DNA of 37,075 nucleotides, from contig JANQII010000314.1 in NCBI GenBank assembly GCA_028282195.1, forward strand, positions 1 through 37,075, written 5' to 3'. A program made the translations under genes and the position numbers. The notes beneath the pieces were generated by a model that was not told where the DNA came from, did not search any database, and saw only the letters and a list, made by a program, of their open reading frames with translations. The stretch's first letter is position 1. Each line of letters starts with the position of its first letter. Shown here piece after piece: positions 9,764 to 18,619 of this stretch. The DNA comes from Prolixibacteraceae bacterium (GTDB lineage Bacteria; Bacteroidota; Bacteroidia; Bacteroidales; Prolixibacteraceae).

Positions 9764-11272
9764 CTAATCTATATCATCAACAAAAATTACTGTCACTGCA
9801 GCAACAAGCATAGAAATACCACCAAGCAACAATGCCATAATTGCTTGTCCATCAAAAATGTGCCTCATAAAAAAGCCCAGAATACTTGCTGCCAGAATTT
9901 GGGGAATTACAATAAAGAAATTGAAAATTCCCATGTACGTTCCCATCTTTTCTCCCGGTAGCGATCCGGTTAATATAGCATAGGGCATGGATAAAATACT
10001 TGCCCAGGCCACACCAACACCAACCATTGATACAATCAACAGGTTGGGATCTTTAATCACATAAAATGAAGCTAAACCCAAACCACCAATTACCAATGAA
10101 ATGGCATGAGTTGCTTTTCGACTGGTAAATTTTGCTAAAACCGGAAGCAAAAATGCAACCACAGCAGCAAACCCATTATATACACCGAACAGGACTCCAA
10201 CCCAGTTGGCGCCTTCGTTATATAATTCCGAACTCGTATCGCTGGTTCCATAAACATGGCTGGTTACCCCTGCTGTCGTATAAATCCACATGGCAAACAA
10301 AGCAAACCAGGAGAAAAACTGGACAACTGCCAGTTGCTTCATAGTCTTTGGCATGTTCATCATATCCGTAATGATGGATACCAACCCACTATTTGTTTTG
10401 CCACTTTTAGCCAGTAAAGCTGTCATAAACTGAATCAATCCAAAAAGAGCCAATCCAACACCTAAAATGTAAAGTTCTTTTTCAAGATTATTACTGTAAA
10501 TGAAGTAGCTTAAAATTAAACCGACTAATAAAAATGCACTTCCGCTTCTGACAAATTTGCTAATCAGTTCAACTGCCGTTTTAGTGTTCACCCTGCCATC
10601 CGGATTACTTTGCAGTTTTTCTTTTTCAAACTCCTGCATTTCATCAGGGGAATATTCTTTTGTTCGAATTACTGTCCAAAGCACAGCAAGAAAAAACACA
10701 GCCCCTCCAATATAAAATGACAATTTAACTGATGGTGGTATTTTCTCACCCTCGGCGGCAACATTCGCAATGTTAAACCAATTGGTCATCATATATGGTA
10801 ATGCTGAAGCAACAACTGCCCCTAAACCAATAAAGAAACTTTGCATCGCAAATCCCTGCGTACGCTGTTCGCTAGGTAGCATATCCCCAACAAAAGCCCG
10901 GAATGGCTCCATAGATACATTTATAGAAGCATCCATTATCCAAAGAGTACCAACCGCGATCCATAACATGGGTGAATTTGGCATAATAAACAAAGCGATT
11001 GACGCAAGTATAGCCCCAACCAAAAAATACGGCCGCCTTCGCCCTAATCTTCCCCAGGTTTTATCACTGTAATATCCTATTATTGGTTGAACGATTAAAC
11101 CTGTAACAGGTGCGGCCAACCAATAAACAGCTAAGCGATCAACATCTCCTCCTAAACTTTGAAAAATTCTGGAAACATTGGCATTTTGCAAGGCAAATCC
11201 AAACTGGATACCCAAAAATCCGAAACTCATGTTCCAGATTTGCCAAAAACTAAGAACAGGCTTTTTTTTCAT
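9764..11272 (-). CDS. SLC45/GPH-type MFS sugar transporter, probable maltose permease
   Basis: A 502-residue inner-membrane transporter of the major facilitator superfamily with about 12 hydrophobic segments. Near residues 70-86, between TM2 and TM3, it has RLGRRRPY, the signature loop of the SLC45/GPH sucrose-maltose transporter group. The N-terminus (FWQIWNMSFGFLGIQFGFALQNAN) is typical of these proteins in Bacteroidota starch loci. A large cytoplasmic loop at about 205-240 divides the two halves. It would move maltose or maltodextrins released in the periplasm into the cytoplasm for the GH65 phosphorylase. It heads the operon transporter - GH65 - GH13 - GH13, with a consensus promoter 188 bases upstream and a LacI-type operator further up. 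Substrate is inferred from context. Confidence 0.88.
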   Translation of the reverse strand: MKKKPVLSFWQIWNMSFGFLGIQFGFALQNANVSRIFQSLGGDVDRLAVYWLAAPVTGLIVQPIIGYYSDKTWGRLGRRRPYFLVGAILASIALFIMPNSPMLWIAVGTLWIMDASINVSMEPFRAFVGDMLPSEQRTQGFAMQSFFIGLGAVVASALPYMMTNWFNIANVAAEGEKIPPSVKLSFYIGGAVFFLAVLWTVIRTKEYSPDEMQEFEKEKLQSNPDGRVNTKTAVELISKFVRSGSAFLLVGLILSYFIYSNNLEKELYILGVGLALFGLIQFMTALLAKSGKTNSGLVSIITDMMNMPKTMKQLAVVQFFSWFALFAMWIYTTAGVTSHVYGTSDTSSELYNEGANWVGVLFGVYNGFAAVVAFLLPVLAKFTSRKATHAISLVIGGLGLASFYVIKDPNLLIVSMVGVGVAWASILSMPYAILTGSLPGEKMGTYMGIFNFFIVIPQILAASILGFFMRHIFDGQAIMALLLGGISMLVAAVTVIFVDDID

Positions 11273-11452
11273 AACACATTCGTTTTATTTGTAGCTATTT
11301 CTACACTAACAGAAGTAGCTTTAGCAATCAGACACAACCCGTGTTGTGATGGTCTTTTTGCGGTTAAAATTGTAAAATACGAAACTGTACCGAGTGAAAA
11401 TTCAGTACCAAATTGGAATAATTTGAAATAATCGAAAGTCGGAATAACACCA

Positions 11453-11484
11453 CAAATATATAGAGGAATTATTTAAAAAGTCAA
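11453..11484 (-). promoter_or_regulatory. Promoter of the transporter-GH65-GH13 operon
   Basis: Read on the minus strand, TATATTTG (11460-11453) matches the -7 consensus TAnnTTTG exactly, and TTG (11484-11482) lies 21 bases upstream as the -33 element. It would give a leader of roughly 175 bases before the transporter ATG. Confidence 0.65.
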
Positions 11485-11552
11485 GATATTGTTTGTGTTT
11501 TAGGTCACTTGAAAACCCCATGAACAGGATGAAACAAGCCAAACACCCCCAT

Positions 11553-11566
11553 TGCAAACGTTTGCA
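11553..11566. promoter_or_regulatory. LacI-family operator, transporter side
   Basis: A perfect 14-bp palindrome TGCAAACGTTTGCA with a central CpG, the classic LacI/GalR-family operator form. It lies 34 bases from the lacI stop and about 110 bases upstream of the expected transporter start site. It shares the core GCAAACGTTTGC with the palindrome before susC. Confidence 0.8.
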
Positions 11567-11599
11567 GGAAAAGACGAAAAAACTTCAAAAAAAATAAAA

Positions 11600-12613
11600 T
11601 TATATTGAAGATCCCCGAACAATTAGGTTCGCATTGAGCACTTTTGTGATTGTTCCCGGATTTTGAACAGGACTTAATATTCGGTTTAAAAGCATTTGAG
11701 TAGCAAAGGTTCCCATTTCGTATCCATGTTGATCAACTGAAGTAAGGTTTGGTTCAGTAATTCCTGAAAAACGTCCATCGCTAAACCCAACAATGGCGAT
11801 ATCACCGGGAATTTTTACCCCTTTCTTTTGTAATGTTTGCATTGCTCCAATAGCCGTTAAGTCATTAACTGCAAAGATTCCATCTGGTCTGTTTGGTAAA
11901 TTCAGAATTTGGTCAATAGCTTTTATTGCTTTTTCAAAACTATCTGCTTCTATAATCAGTTTTGGGTCAGGCTCAATTCCGCCTTCTTTTAATGCATCCA
12001 TGTAACCTTCTTTTCGTTCGCGCCCAATTGAAAGATTTTGTGGACCAGCAAAGTGGGCTATACATTTCTTTCCGCCATCAATTAAATGTTTTGTAGCATC
12101 ATAAGATGCCTTTCTGTCGTCAATAATCACACTGTCAGCATCAACACCAGGAACAATTCTGTCAAAAAACACCAGAGGCACATCCCTTTCTTTGAACATA
12201 CTAATATGCTCAAATTCACTTGTCTCTTTCGATACTGAAACCAAGACACCATCAACCCGGTGCGACAGTAAGGCATGTGCATTAGCTACTTCCCTGTCAT
12301 ACTTTTCATTCGATTGGCAGATGATTACGGTAAAGCCAGCATCGTAAGCAACATCTTCAATACCACTAATTACAGATGAAAAGAAATAATGTACAATTTC
12401 CGGAATAATTACGCCAATAGTGTTACTGCGGCTATGCTTTAAGCTTAAAGCAACAGCATTCGGCTGGTACCTTAACTTTTTAGCCAAATCATTCACTGCC
12501 TTCTTTGTTTCTGCACTAATATCCGGGTGGTCTTTTAGCGCCCTGGAAACAGTTGAAGGCGAAATCCCCAACGCTTTAGCAATATCCTTTATGGTTACCT
12601 GGCCGCTTCTCAT
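11600..12613 (-). CDS. LacI-family transcriptional regulator of the starch locus
   Basis: A 337-residue DNA-binding repressor or activator. Residues about 6-27 form the LacI helix-turn-helix (TIKDIAKALGISPSTVSRAL) and the hinge helix follows (YQPNAVALSLK). A periplasmic-binding-protein-like sugar-sensing domain runs from about residue 62 (NTIGVIIPEI) to the end. It is divergent from susC and in the same direction as the transporter. Two perfect palindromes of the LacI type flank it, so it very likely controls both arms and itself. Bacteroides thetaiotaomicron instead uses the membrane regulator SusR for its Sus locus. The effector (probably maltose or a derivative) is not visible. The ATG at 12613 puts the HTH at the expected distance from the N-terminus. 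Confidence 0.93.
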   Translation of the reverse strand: MRSGQVTIKDIAKALGISPSTVSRALKDHPDISAETKKAVNDLAKKLRYQPNAVALSLKHSRSNTIGVIIPEIVHYFFSSVISGIEDVAYDAGFTVIICQSNEKYDREVANAHALLSHRVDGVLVSVSKETSEFEHISMFKERDVPLVFFDRIVPGVDADSVIIDDRKASYDATKHLIDGGKKCIAHFAGPQNLSIGRERKEGYMDALKEGGIEPDPKLIIEADSFEKAIKAIDQILNLPNRPDGIFAVNDLTAIGAMQTLQKKGVKIPGDIAIVGFSDGRFSGITEPNLTSVDQHGYEMGTFATQMLLNRILSPVQNPGTITKVLNANLIVRGSSI

Positions 12614-12747
12614 GGTGTTACATTAGGTTATACAATTATAGAAATAAAAAAATGCAATTAAACCTAAAAAAGTTCAACAAAATAAAAAAAGAAGTTAACT
12701 TGCTCAAACACACCTACCAGTAACCACCTGTTTTATAACATCTTTCA

Positions 12748-12756
12748 TGCAAACGT
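12748..12756. promoter_or_regulatory. LacI operator half-site before susC
   Basis: TGCAAACGT reproduces the first nine bases of the transporter-side operator but is followed by CACCG instead of the mirror half. Its CpG is 12 bp from the centre of the full palindrome, about one helical turn. It may be a weak auxiliary site. Confidence 0.4.
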
Positions 12757-12758
12757 CA

Positions 12759-12774
12759 CCGCAAACGTTTGCGG
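12759..12774. promoter_or_regulatory. LacI-family operator in the lacI-susC intergenic region
   Basis: A perfect 16-bp palindrome, CCGCAAACGTTTGCGG, with the same 12-bp core as the transporter-side operator. It lies between the divergent lacI and susC starts, about 170 bases before susC. The rest of this 330-base gap is AT-rich. The best susC -7 candidate is TAATATTG at 12819-12826, one mismatch from consensus and without a clear -33 element. Confidence 0.82.
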
Positions 12775-12943
12775 AATCCGCCATGTTAAAAACCATAAAA
12801 AAATCTTAACAAAAGCTATAATATTGTGGTCGTCGAATACAAAAATTGGAATAAAAACAAATTAATTGAAAGTTAAGAAACCTTGAAATTTAAATGAAAA
12901 ATGAACTGATCTAATTTATTAAAGAACTAATAACTAATTTATT

Positions 12944-15925
12944 ATGAAGATTATTCGCAAAAATCTTAAAGTCTTTCTGGTGATCCTGGGATTGATTATA
13001 TCTCATGTGTCATTTTCTCAGGACATCAGTTTGTCTGGTAAGGTAACCGACCAGGAAACCGGAGAACCTTTACCAGGAGTAACGATTGTTGTTAAAGGAA
13101 CAACTATAGGGACAATCACCAACTTTAATGGTATTTACAACTTAAATGTAGAGCAAGGTGCCACTTTGCAGTTCTCTTACATTGGTTATGAAGCTGTTGA
13201 ACAAGTTGTTGGAGACCAAACAACTATAAACATCGCACTTGGATTAGATACTGAACAGCTTGATGAAGTTGTTGTAATTGGTTATGGTCAAATTCGAAAA
13301 GAAGATGCGACCGGAGCTGTAGCTTCCGTATCATCATCAGATTTTAATCAGGGCTCTTCAAGTTCTCCGCAGGATCTTATTCAGGGTAAAGTTGCTGGTG
13401 TTTTAATCCAAACTGAAGGCGGTGCACCTGGCTCTTCTGCAAAAATTCGCATACGGGGGGGGTCTTCACTTACTGCAAGTAATGACCCGCTGATCGTAAT
13501 TGATGGAATGCCAATTGATAACAGAACGATTGACGGAATGAGTAATGTTCTGACCTCCATTAATCCAAATGACATTGAAACTTTCACTGTTCTTAAAGAT
13601 GCATCCTCAACGGCGATCTACGGATCAAGGGCATCAAACGGTGTAATTCTGATCACAACCAAAGAAGGTAAGAAGGGGCAGGATTTAAGGGTTCAACTTG
13701 AATCCAAAATGTCAATCAGTGAGGTTAAAGAATTCATAGATGTTCTGGATGCTGATGAATTCAGAGCCTTAGTTAATCAACGTGCCAATGTTAGTTCTGC
13801 TGTAAACCCGGCATTAATGGGTAATGCAAGTACAAACTGGCAAGATGAAATTTTCCAGACTGCTGTTAGCCATGAACACAACTTAAGTATATCGGGTGCA
13901 TTAGACAATTTACCATTCCGTGCTTCGGTTGGTTACACTGATCAATTGGGTATTCTCAGGACCTCATCAATGGATCGGAAAACGGCAACCTTCAAGATTA
14001 ACCCAAGCTTTTTTGATGACCACCTGAAACTAAACGCCGGTATCAAATATATGGATATTAATAACCGGTTTGCAGAAAGAGGTGCAATTGGAAATGCATT
14101 ACGTTTCGATCCGACTAAACCCGTTTTCAATAATACCGGTATTTACGGTGGTTATACAACCTGGCTAGGAACAGATGGTAATAGAAACATTAATGGTACC
14201 AGAAACCCGGTTGCACAATTGCAACAAAGAAGGGATGAATCTGATGTAAGCAGGTATATTATTGATGCACAGCTTAATTACAATTTACACTTCTTCCCTG
14301 ACCTGACTGCTACAGTAAAGGTTGGTTTGGATAAGTCAGACAGTGAAGGTTTTGTCGACACTGATCCAAAGGCAAACTGGGTACGGACAGCCTTATCAGA
14401 AGTTCGTAGAGATTACACACAGGAAAGAAAAAACGAGTTGTTTGACTTCTACTTAAACTATAAAAAAGACATTCCTTCCATTGAGAGTAAAATTGATTTT
14501 ATGGCTGGGTACGAATGGCAACGTTTCTGGTCAAATGCTTCAGAAATGCAATTCGATGTATTCAATACAAAATATAAAGATTCAAAAGATGAAACCGAAA
14601 ATGTTTTGGTATCATTTTTCAGCAGGGCAAACTATTCTTACAAAGATAAATACCTGCTAACGGCTACGATGAGGGCTGATGGTTCTTCCCGGTTTCACGA
14701 AGATAACAGGTGGGGATATTATCCATCGGCAGCTTTTGGCTGGAGGATAATTGAAGAACCATTTTTGAAACAAACCAATACGTTCAGTAACCTGAAATTA
14801 AGATTAGGTTATGGTATCACTGGCCAACAGGAGCTGAACAGTGGTGATTATCCATATCTCGGAATTTACAGGCTTAGTGATACCAGAACACGATATATGT
14901 TTGGAAATCAATTCTATACATTAATTCGTCCGGATGGATATGATCAAAGTCTGAAATGGGAAACAACAACTACCTATAACCTTGGTTTGGATTTTGGATT
15001 TTTTGATAATCGATTAACAGGTTCGGTAGATGTTTATAAACGTGATACAGAAGACTTATTAAATACAGTTCCTGTTCCTGCAGGAACTAACTTTACCGAT
15101 CTATTAGTTACCAATGTTGGTGATCTGGAAAATATAGGGATTGAGCTTTCTATCAATGCAATTCCCATTAGTACAAAAGATTTAGATTGGGAATTAAGCT
15201 TTAACCTGACTAGTAACCGAAATGAAGTTACCCGCTTAACCAACTATGACGATCCAAATTACCGGGGTGTTGACGTCGGAGGTATCAGTGGAGTTGGTGT
15301 TGGCAATCGAGTTCAAAAGCATGCAGTAGGACATGCTCTAAATACTTTCTACGTTTTTGAACAAGTTTATGATGCTAATGGAAATCCAATTGAAGGATTA
15401 TATGTAGACCAGAATAAAGACGGACAAATCACTGAAGATGACAAGTATTATGCTGATTCCCCAGCTCCTGATTTATTTATGGGATTTTCTTCAAACATAA
15501 ACTATAAAAATTTTGATTTTGGCTTTAATGCCCGTGCATCAATAGGAGGACAGATTTATAACAATGTTATTGTTGGTGCAAGATACCAGGAGCTTACTGT
15601 TAATGAGTACCTGACCAATATGCCATCTGAAATCAATAACTCGAAATTTGAGACTGCACAGCAATACTCGGATTATTTCCTGGAAGATGCTTCTTTCTTT
15701 AAGCTGGACAACGTAACGCTTGGGTATAATTTTAAAGATATGCTCAAGAAATCATTCGGGTTGGACTTGAACTTACGACTTTATTCATCCGTACAAAATG
15801 TACTGGTCATTACTGATTATAGTGGTTTAGATCCAGAGGTTAACGTAGGAGATGATCCAGGTATTGACAATGATGTTTATCCGCGTCCAAGAATTTTCTT
15901 GTTCGGATTAAGTGCAAGTTTTTAA
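12944..15925 (+). CDS. susC: SusC-like TonB-dependent outer-membrane receptor
   Basis: Imports malto-oligosaccharides across the outer membrane with energy from TonB-ExbBD. The 993-residue protein has a signal peptide (about 1-25, ending SFSQ), a carboxypeptidase-D-like regulatory domain (about 29-105, SGKVTDQETGEPLPG) and a TonB-box-like segment (EVVVIGYG). A plug domain follows from about 120 (LIQGKVAGV, RIRGGSS, PLIVIDGMPID), then a long beta-barrel ending in a terminal phenylalanine, as in outer-membrane barrels. The upstream region is AT-rich with no Shine-Dalgarno, normal for this phylum. It is the first gene of a tight susCDEF-like operon (18 bases to susD). Starch specificity is inferred from the neighbours. 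An eight-G run lies in the RGGSS codons (13455-13462). Confidence 0.95.
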   Translation: MKIIRKNLKVFLVILGLIISHVSFSQDISLSGKVTDQETGEPLPGVTIVVKGTTIGTITNFNGIYNLNVEQGATLQFSYIGYEAVEQVVGDQTTINIALGLDTEQLDEVVVIGYGQIRKEDATGAVASVSSSDFNQGSSSSPQDLIQGKVAGVLIQTEGGAPGSSAKIRIRGGSSLTASNDPLIVIDGMPIDNRTIDGMSNVLTSINPNDIETFTVLKDASSTAIYGSRASNGVILITTKEGKKGQDLRVQLESKMSISEVKEFIDVLDADEFRALVNQRANVSSAVNPALMGNASTNWQDEIFQTAVSHEHNLSISGALDNLPFRASVGYTDQLGILRTSSMDRKTATFKINPSFFDDHLKLNAGIKYMDINNRFAERGAIGNALRFDPTKPVFNNTGIYGGYTTWLGTDGNRNINGTRNPVAQLQQRRDESDVSRYIIDAQLNYNLHFFPDLTATVKVGLDKSDSEGFVDTDPKANWVRTALSEVRRDYTQERKNELFDFYLNYKKDIPSIESKIDFMAGYEWQRFWSNASEMQFDVFNTKYKDSKDETENVLVSFFSRANYSYKDKYLLTATMRADGSSRFHEDNRWGYYPSAAFGWRIIEEPFLKQTNTFSNLKLRLGYGITGQQELNSGDYPYLGIYRLSDTRTRYMFGNQFYTLIRPDGYDQSLKWETTTTYNLGLDFGFFDNRLTGSVDVYKRDTEDLLNTVPVPAGTNFTDLLVTNVGDLENIGIELSINAIPISTKDLDWELSFNLTSNRNEVTRLTNYDDPNYRGVDVGGISGVGVGNRVQKHAVGHALNTFYVFEQVYDANGNPIEGLYVDQNKDGQITEDDKYYADSPAPDLFMGFSSNINYKNFDFGFNARASIGGQIYNNVIVGARYQELTVNEYLTNMPSEINNSKFETAQQYSDYFLEDASFFKLDNVTLGYNFKDMLKKSFGLDLNLRLYSSVQNVLVITDYSGLDPEVNVGDDPGIDNDVYPRPRIFLFGLSASF

Positions 15926-15943
15926 CCAATAAATTTTACGATT

Positions 15944-17509
15944 ATGAATACAAAATATAGCATAAAATATCTGTTGATGGCATTTGTGATGATCCTGTTC
16001 ACATTTGTCTCCTGTATCAATGACCTGGACACTTTACCGCTCGATGAGGATTTACTTACCGAAGACAAGCTAACTGATGATGCATCTTACAAAGGAATGC
16101 TTGCAAAGTGTTATGGAGCATTGGTTCTCGGTGGACAAGAAGGTGTTGATGCAGAGCCTGACATTAGCAGTATTAATGGAGGTTTCTCTTCTTATCTGCG
16201 TCAATTATGGAACCATCAGGAACTAACAACCGATGAAGGTATCTGTGCATGGAATGATGGTAACTTACGTGATTTGCATGATATGGACTGGACAGCATCT
16301 AATGAGTTTGTTAAGGCCATGTATTACCGAATTAAGTTGGAAGTTGCTTATTGCAATAACCTAATTAAGTTGACAAACGATCAGGAAGCATTTAAAGCTT
16401 ACAATACAGAAGCACGCTTACTGAGAGCTTTAGCTTACTGGCATTTATTGGATATGTTTGGCACAGGGCCATTTACCACTGAAGAGGATCCTGTTGGTTC
16501 ATTCTTCTTTCCGGAACAGGCTTCTGCGCAGCAATTGTTTGACTATGTTGAATCAGAACTTATTGCAATTGAAAATGATTTAGTTGCTCCTGGCACGAAT
16601 GAATATGGCCGTGCTGATCAGGGAGCTGCATGGATGATTCTTTCAAAATTATATTTAAATGCAGAAACATACATTGGAACACCAAAATATACCGAGTGCA
16701 TTACTTATACCAATAAGGTAATTAATGCAGGTTACAGCCTGGAGCCCAACTATGAATACCTGTTTTTAGCTGATAACCATTTACGTACCAATGAGATTAT
16801 TTTCCCGATTGTTTGCGATGGTGAGAGTACTCAAACCTGGGGAGGAATGACTTTCCTTATCCACTCAACCATTGGTGGGGATATGCCAGCTTCAGAGTCA
16901 GGTGTTGATGGTGGTTGGGGTGGAAACCGAACGACAAAAGCATTCACAGATTTATTCGATGATTTATCCGGAGAAACCGACAGCCGGGCAATCATCTGGA
17001 CTGAAGGTCAAAATGAAGAAATTGCTGATATCTTCAATTTCAGGGATGGTTATGCATTACGCAAATTCAAAAATGTAACCTCTGATGGAACAGTTGGAAG
17101 TAACTTATCCCATCCTGATACCGATTTTCCACTATTTAGATATGCCGATGCATTACTAATGTATGCCGAAGCTGTTGTTCGTGGAGGTAGTGGTGGCGAT
17201 ATGGCTACTGCCCTTGGGTACATCAATCAATTAAGAGAAAGAGCTTATGGAGACGATTCAGGTAATATCTCTCAGGGAGACCTTACTCTGGACTTCATCT
17301 TAGATGAGCGTGGTCGCGAACTCTATTGGGAATGTCATAGACGAACTGACCTGAGACGTTTCGGAAGATTAAGCGGTGGTGATTATATCTGGCCATTTAA
17401 AGGCGGGGTTGCTGAAGGAATTTCAGTTGATTCAAAATTCGATGTATTCCCTATCCCGGATTCAGATATAAATGCAAATCCAAATTTGACCCAAACAACT
17501 GGTTATTAA
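15944..17509 (+). CDS. susD: SusD/RagB-like starch-binding lipoprotein
   Basis: A surface lipoprotein that lids the SusC barrel and binds the glycan. The 521-residue protein has a lipoprotein signal with lipobox FVSC (C24). Acidic residues follow soon after the cysteine (INDLDTLPLDEDLL), in keeping with surface export in Bacteroidota. The N-terminal SusD-like domain includes helical TPR-like segments (YNTEARLLRALAYWHLLDMFG; AAWMILSKLYLNAE), and the C-terminal RagB/SusD domain ends with a typical ELYWECHRRTDLRRFGR stretch. Length and order match the family. It follows susC by 18 bases and precedes susE by 19 bases, so it is almost certainly co-transcribed. Confidence 0.95.
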   Translation: MNTKYSIKYLLMAFVMILFTFVSCINDLDTLPLDEDLLTEDKLTDDASYKGMLAKCYGALVLGGQEGVDAEPDISSINGGFSSYLRQLWNHQELTTDEGICAWNDGNLRDLHDMDWTASNEFVKAMYYRIKLEVAYCNNLIKLTNDQEAFKAYNTEARLLRALAYWHLLDMFGTGPFTTEEDPVGSFFFPEQASAQQLFDYVESELIAIENDLVAPGTNEYGRADQGAAWMILSKLYLNAETYIGTPKYTECITYTNKVINAGYSLEPNYEYLFLADNHLRTNEIIFPIVCDGESTQTWGGMTFLIHSTIGGDMPASESGVDGGWGGNRTTKAFTDLFDDLSGETDSRAIIWTEGQNEEIADIFNFRDGYALRKFKNVTSDGTVGSNLSHPDTDFPLFRYADALLMYAEAVVRGGSGGDMATALGYINQLRERAYGDDSGNISQGDLTLDFILDERGRELYWECHRRTDLRRFGRLSGGDYIWPFKGGVAEGISVDSKFDVFPIPDSDINANPNLTQTTGY

Positions 17510-17528
17510 TCTCTTTAATTTGAATGAC

Positions 17529-18617
17529 ATGAAAAATTTAAGATATATTTTGATATTGTGCCTTGCAATCATGATTATGTCATGCGAGGACGATGACATC
17601 CTAAAATTAAATGATACAGCGTATACACCAGCTGCTAATATCCAGGGTTTCGGTACAAATTTGGCGATTTCAAAAGATAGAAAGACCGAGATGATTACAG
17701 TATCCTATACTCCTGCATCATACGGCGTAGAAATTGTTACAACGCATAAACTTCAATTTGCTACGTCAACTGATTTTGCTGATCCCATTACTTTTGATGT
17801 TGATGCTGCAGGTAATGAATTCAATTTCAGCGTTGGTGCTATTAATGAATTCTTCACTGAATCATTGAAATTGCCGGTGGATGTTGAAGCTACCGTCTCT
17901 GCAAGAGTAATTACCTATTCCTTAGGTGGAGTTGATACACTATACTCTTCAGTGGTAAACTTTGCTACAACTCCATATTTGGATATTCTTTTTGCACCGG
18001 AAACATTCTATTTGTTTGGTGATGGTGTAGGTCGGATTGCTCAGAATAATAAACTTGGATTCAAAAAAGTTCATAGTGAGCCGGATGATTCCTGGATTAT
18101 TGTGTGGATGGAAGCTACCGGTACCTTTAAATTAACTTCAGATCCGGAATATAAAGGAGTAATTGGAAAAATTGGTGATCCTGCTAATGGAGAATACACC
18201 TTAGGAACCGTTGATAACAGAGGAGAAGATATACCTGTTCCCGGAACTGCCGGATATTATACCGTTGGGGTAAATCTGGCAACCAATACATTGATAGTAG
18301 AACCTGCAAATGTATATATTACCGGACCTAACGTTGGTGAATGGCCAGTTAGTTCAGTAAAAGAAGAAAACAGGTTCCAGCTAGATGCCGATAATAAGAA
18401 AATGGTTTTGAACAAAAGCTTAGCCGGTGGAGAACTAAGACTTCATGTAACACATCCATATATTTCCGGTCCTGACTGGTGGCATGCAGAATTTATAATT
18501 CTTGATGGTAAAATTGAATACAGGGAAGATGGTGGTGATCAGGAAAGGGTTAATCTTAATGCTGGAGAACGTTCTATAGAGCTAGACTTTATTAATCACA
18601 CTGGTAAAATCGAATAA
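17529..18617 (+). CDS. SusE-like outer-membrane starch-binding lipoprotein
   Basis: A non-catalytic surface glycan-binding protein of 362 residues. The ATG at 17529 is chosen over an in-frame TTG at 17520 because it directly begins the lipoprotein signal with lipobox IMSC (C19). The cysteine is followed by EDDD, a strong acidic surface-export tag. Residues about 30-140 form the SusE N-terminal domain (LAISKDRKTEMITVSYTPA). From about 158 there are two carbohydrate-binding-like beta modules (FYLFGDGVG; VYITGPNVGEW) with several tryptophans that could stack on glucose rings. It lies 19 bases after susD and two bases before the SusF-like gene. It belongs to the SusE/SusF family by position and architecture; individual binding residues are not provable here. 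Confidence 0.85.
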   Translation: MKNLRYILILCLAIMIMSCEDDDILKLNDTAYTPAANIQGFGTNLAISKDRKTEMITVSYTPASYGVEIVTTHKLQFATSTDFADPITFDVDAAGNEFNFSVGAINEFFTESLKLPVDVEATVSARVITYSLGGVDTLYSSVVNFATTPYLDILFAPETFYLFGDGVGRIAQNNKLGFKKVHSEPDDSWIIVWMEATGTFKLTSDPEYKGVIGKIGDPANGEYTLGTVDNRGEDIPVPGTAGYYTVGVNLATNTLIVEPANVYITGPNVGEWPVSSVKEENRFQLDADNKKMVLNKSLAGGELRLHVTHPYISGPDWWHAEFIILDGKIEYREDGGDQERVNLNAGERSIELDFINHTGKIE

Positions 18618-18619
18618 AG

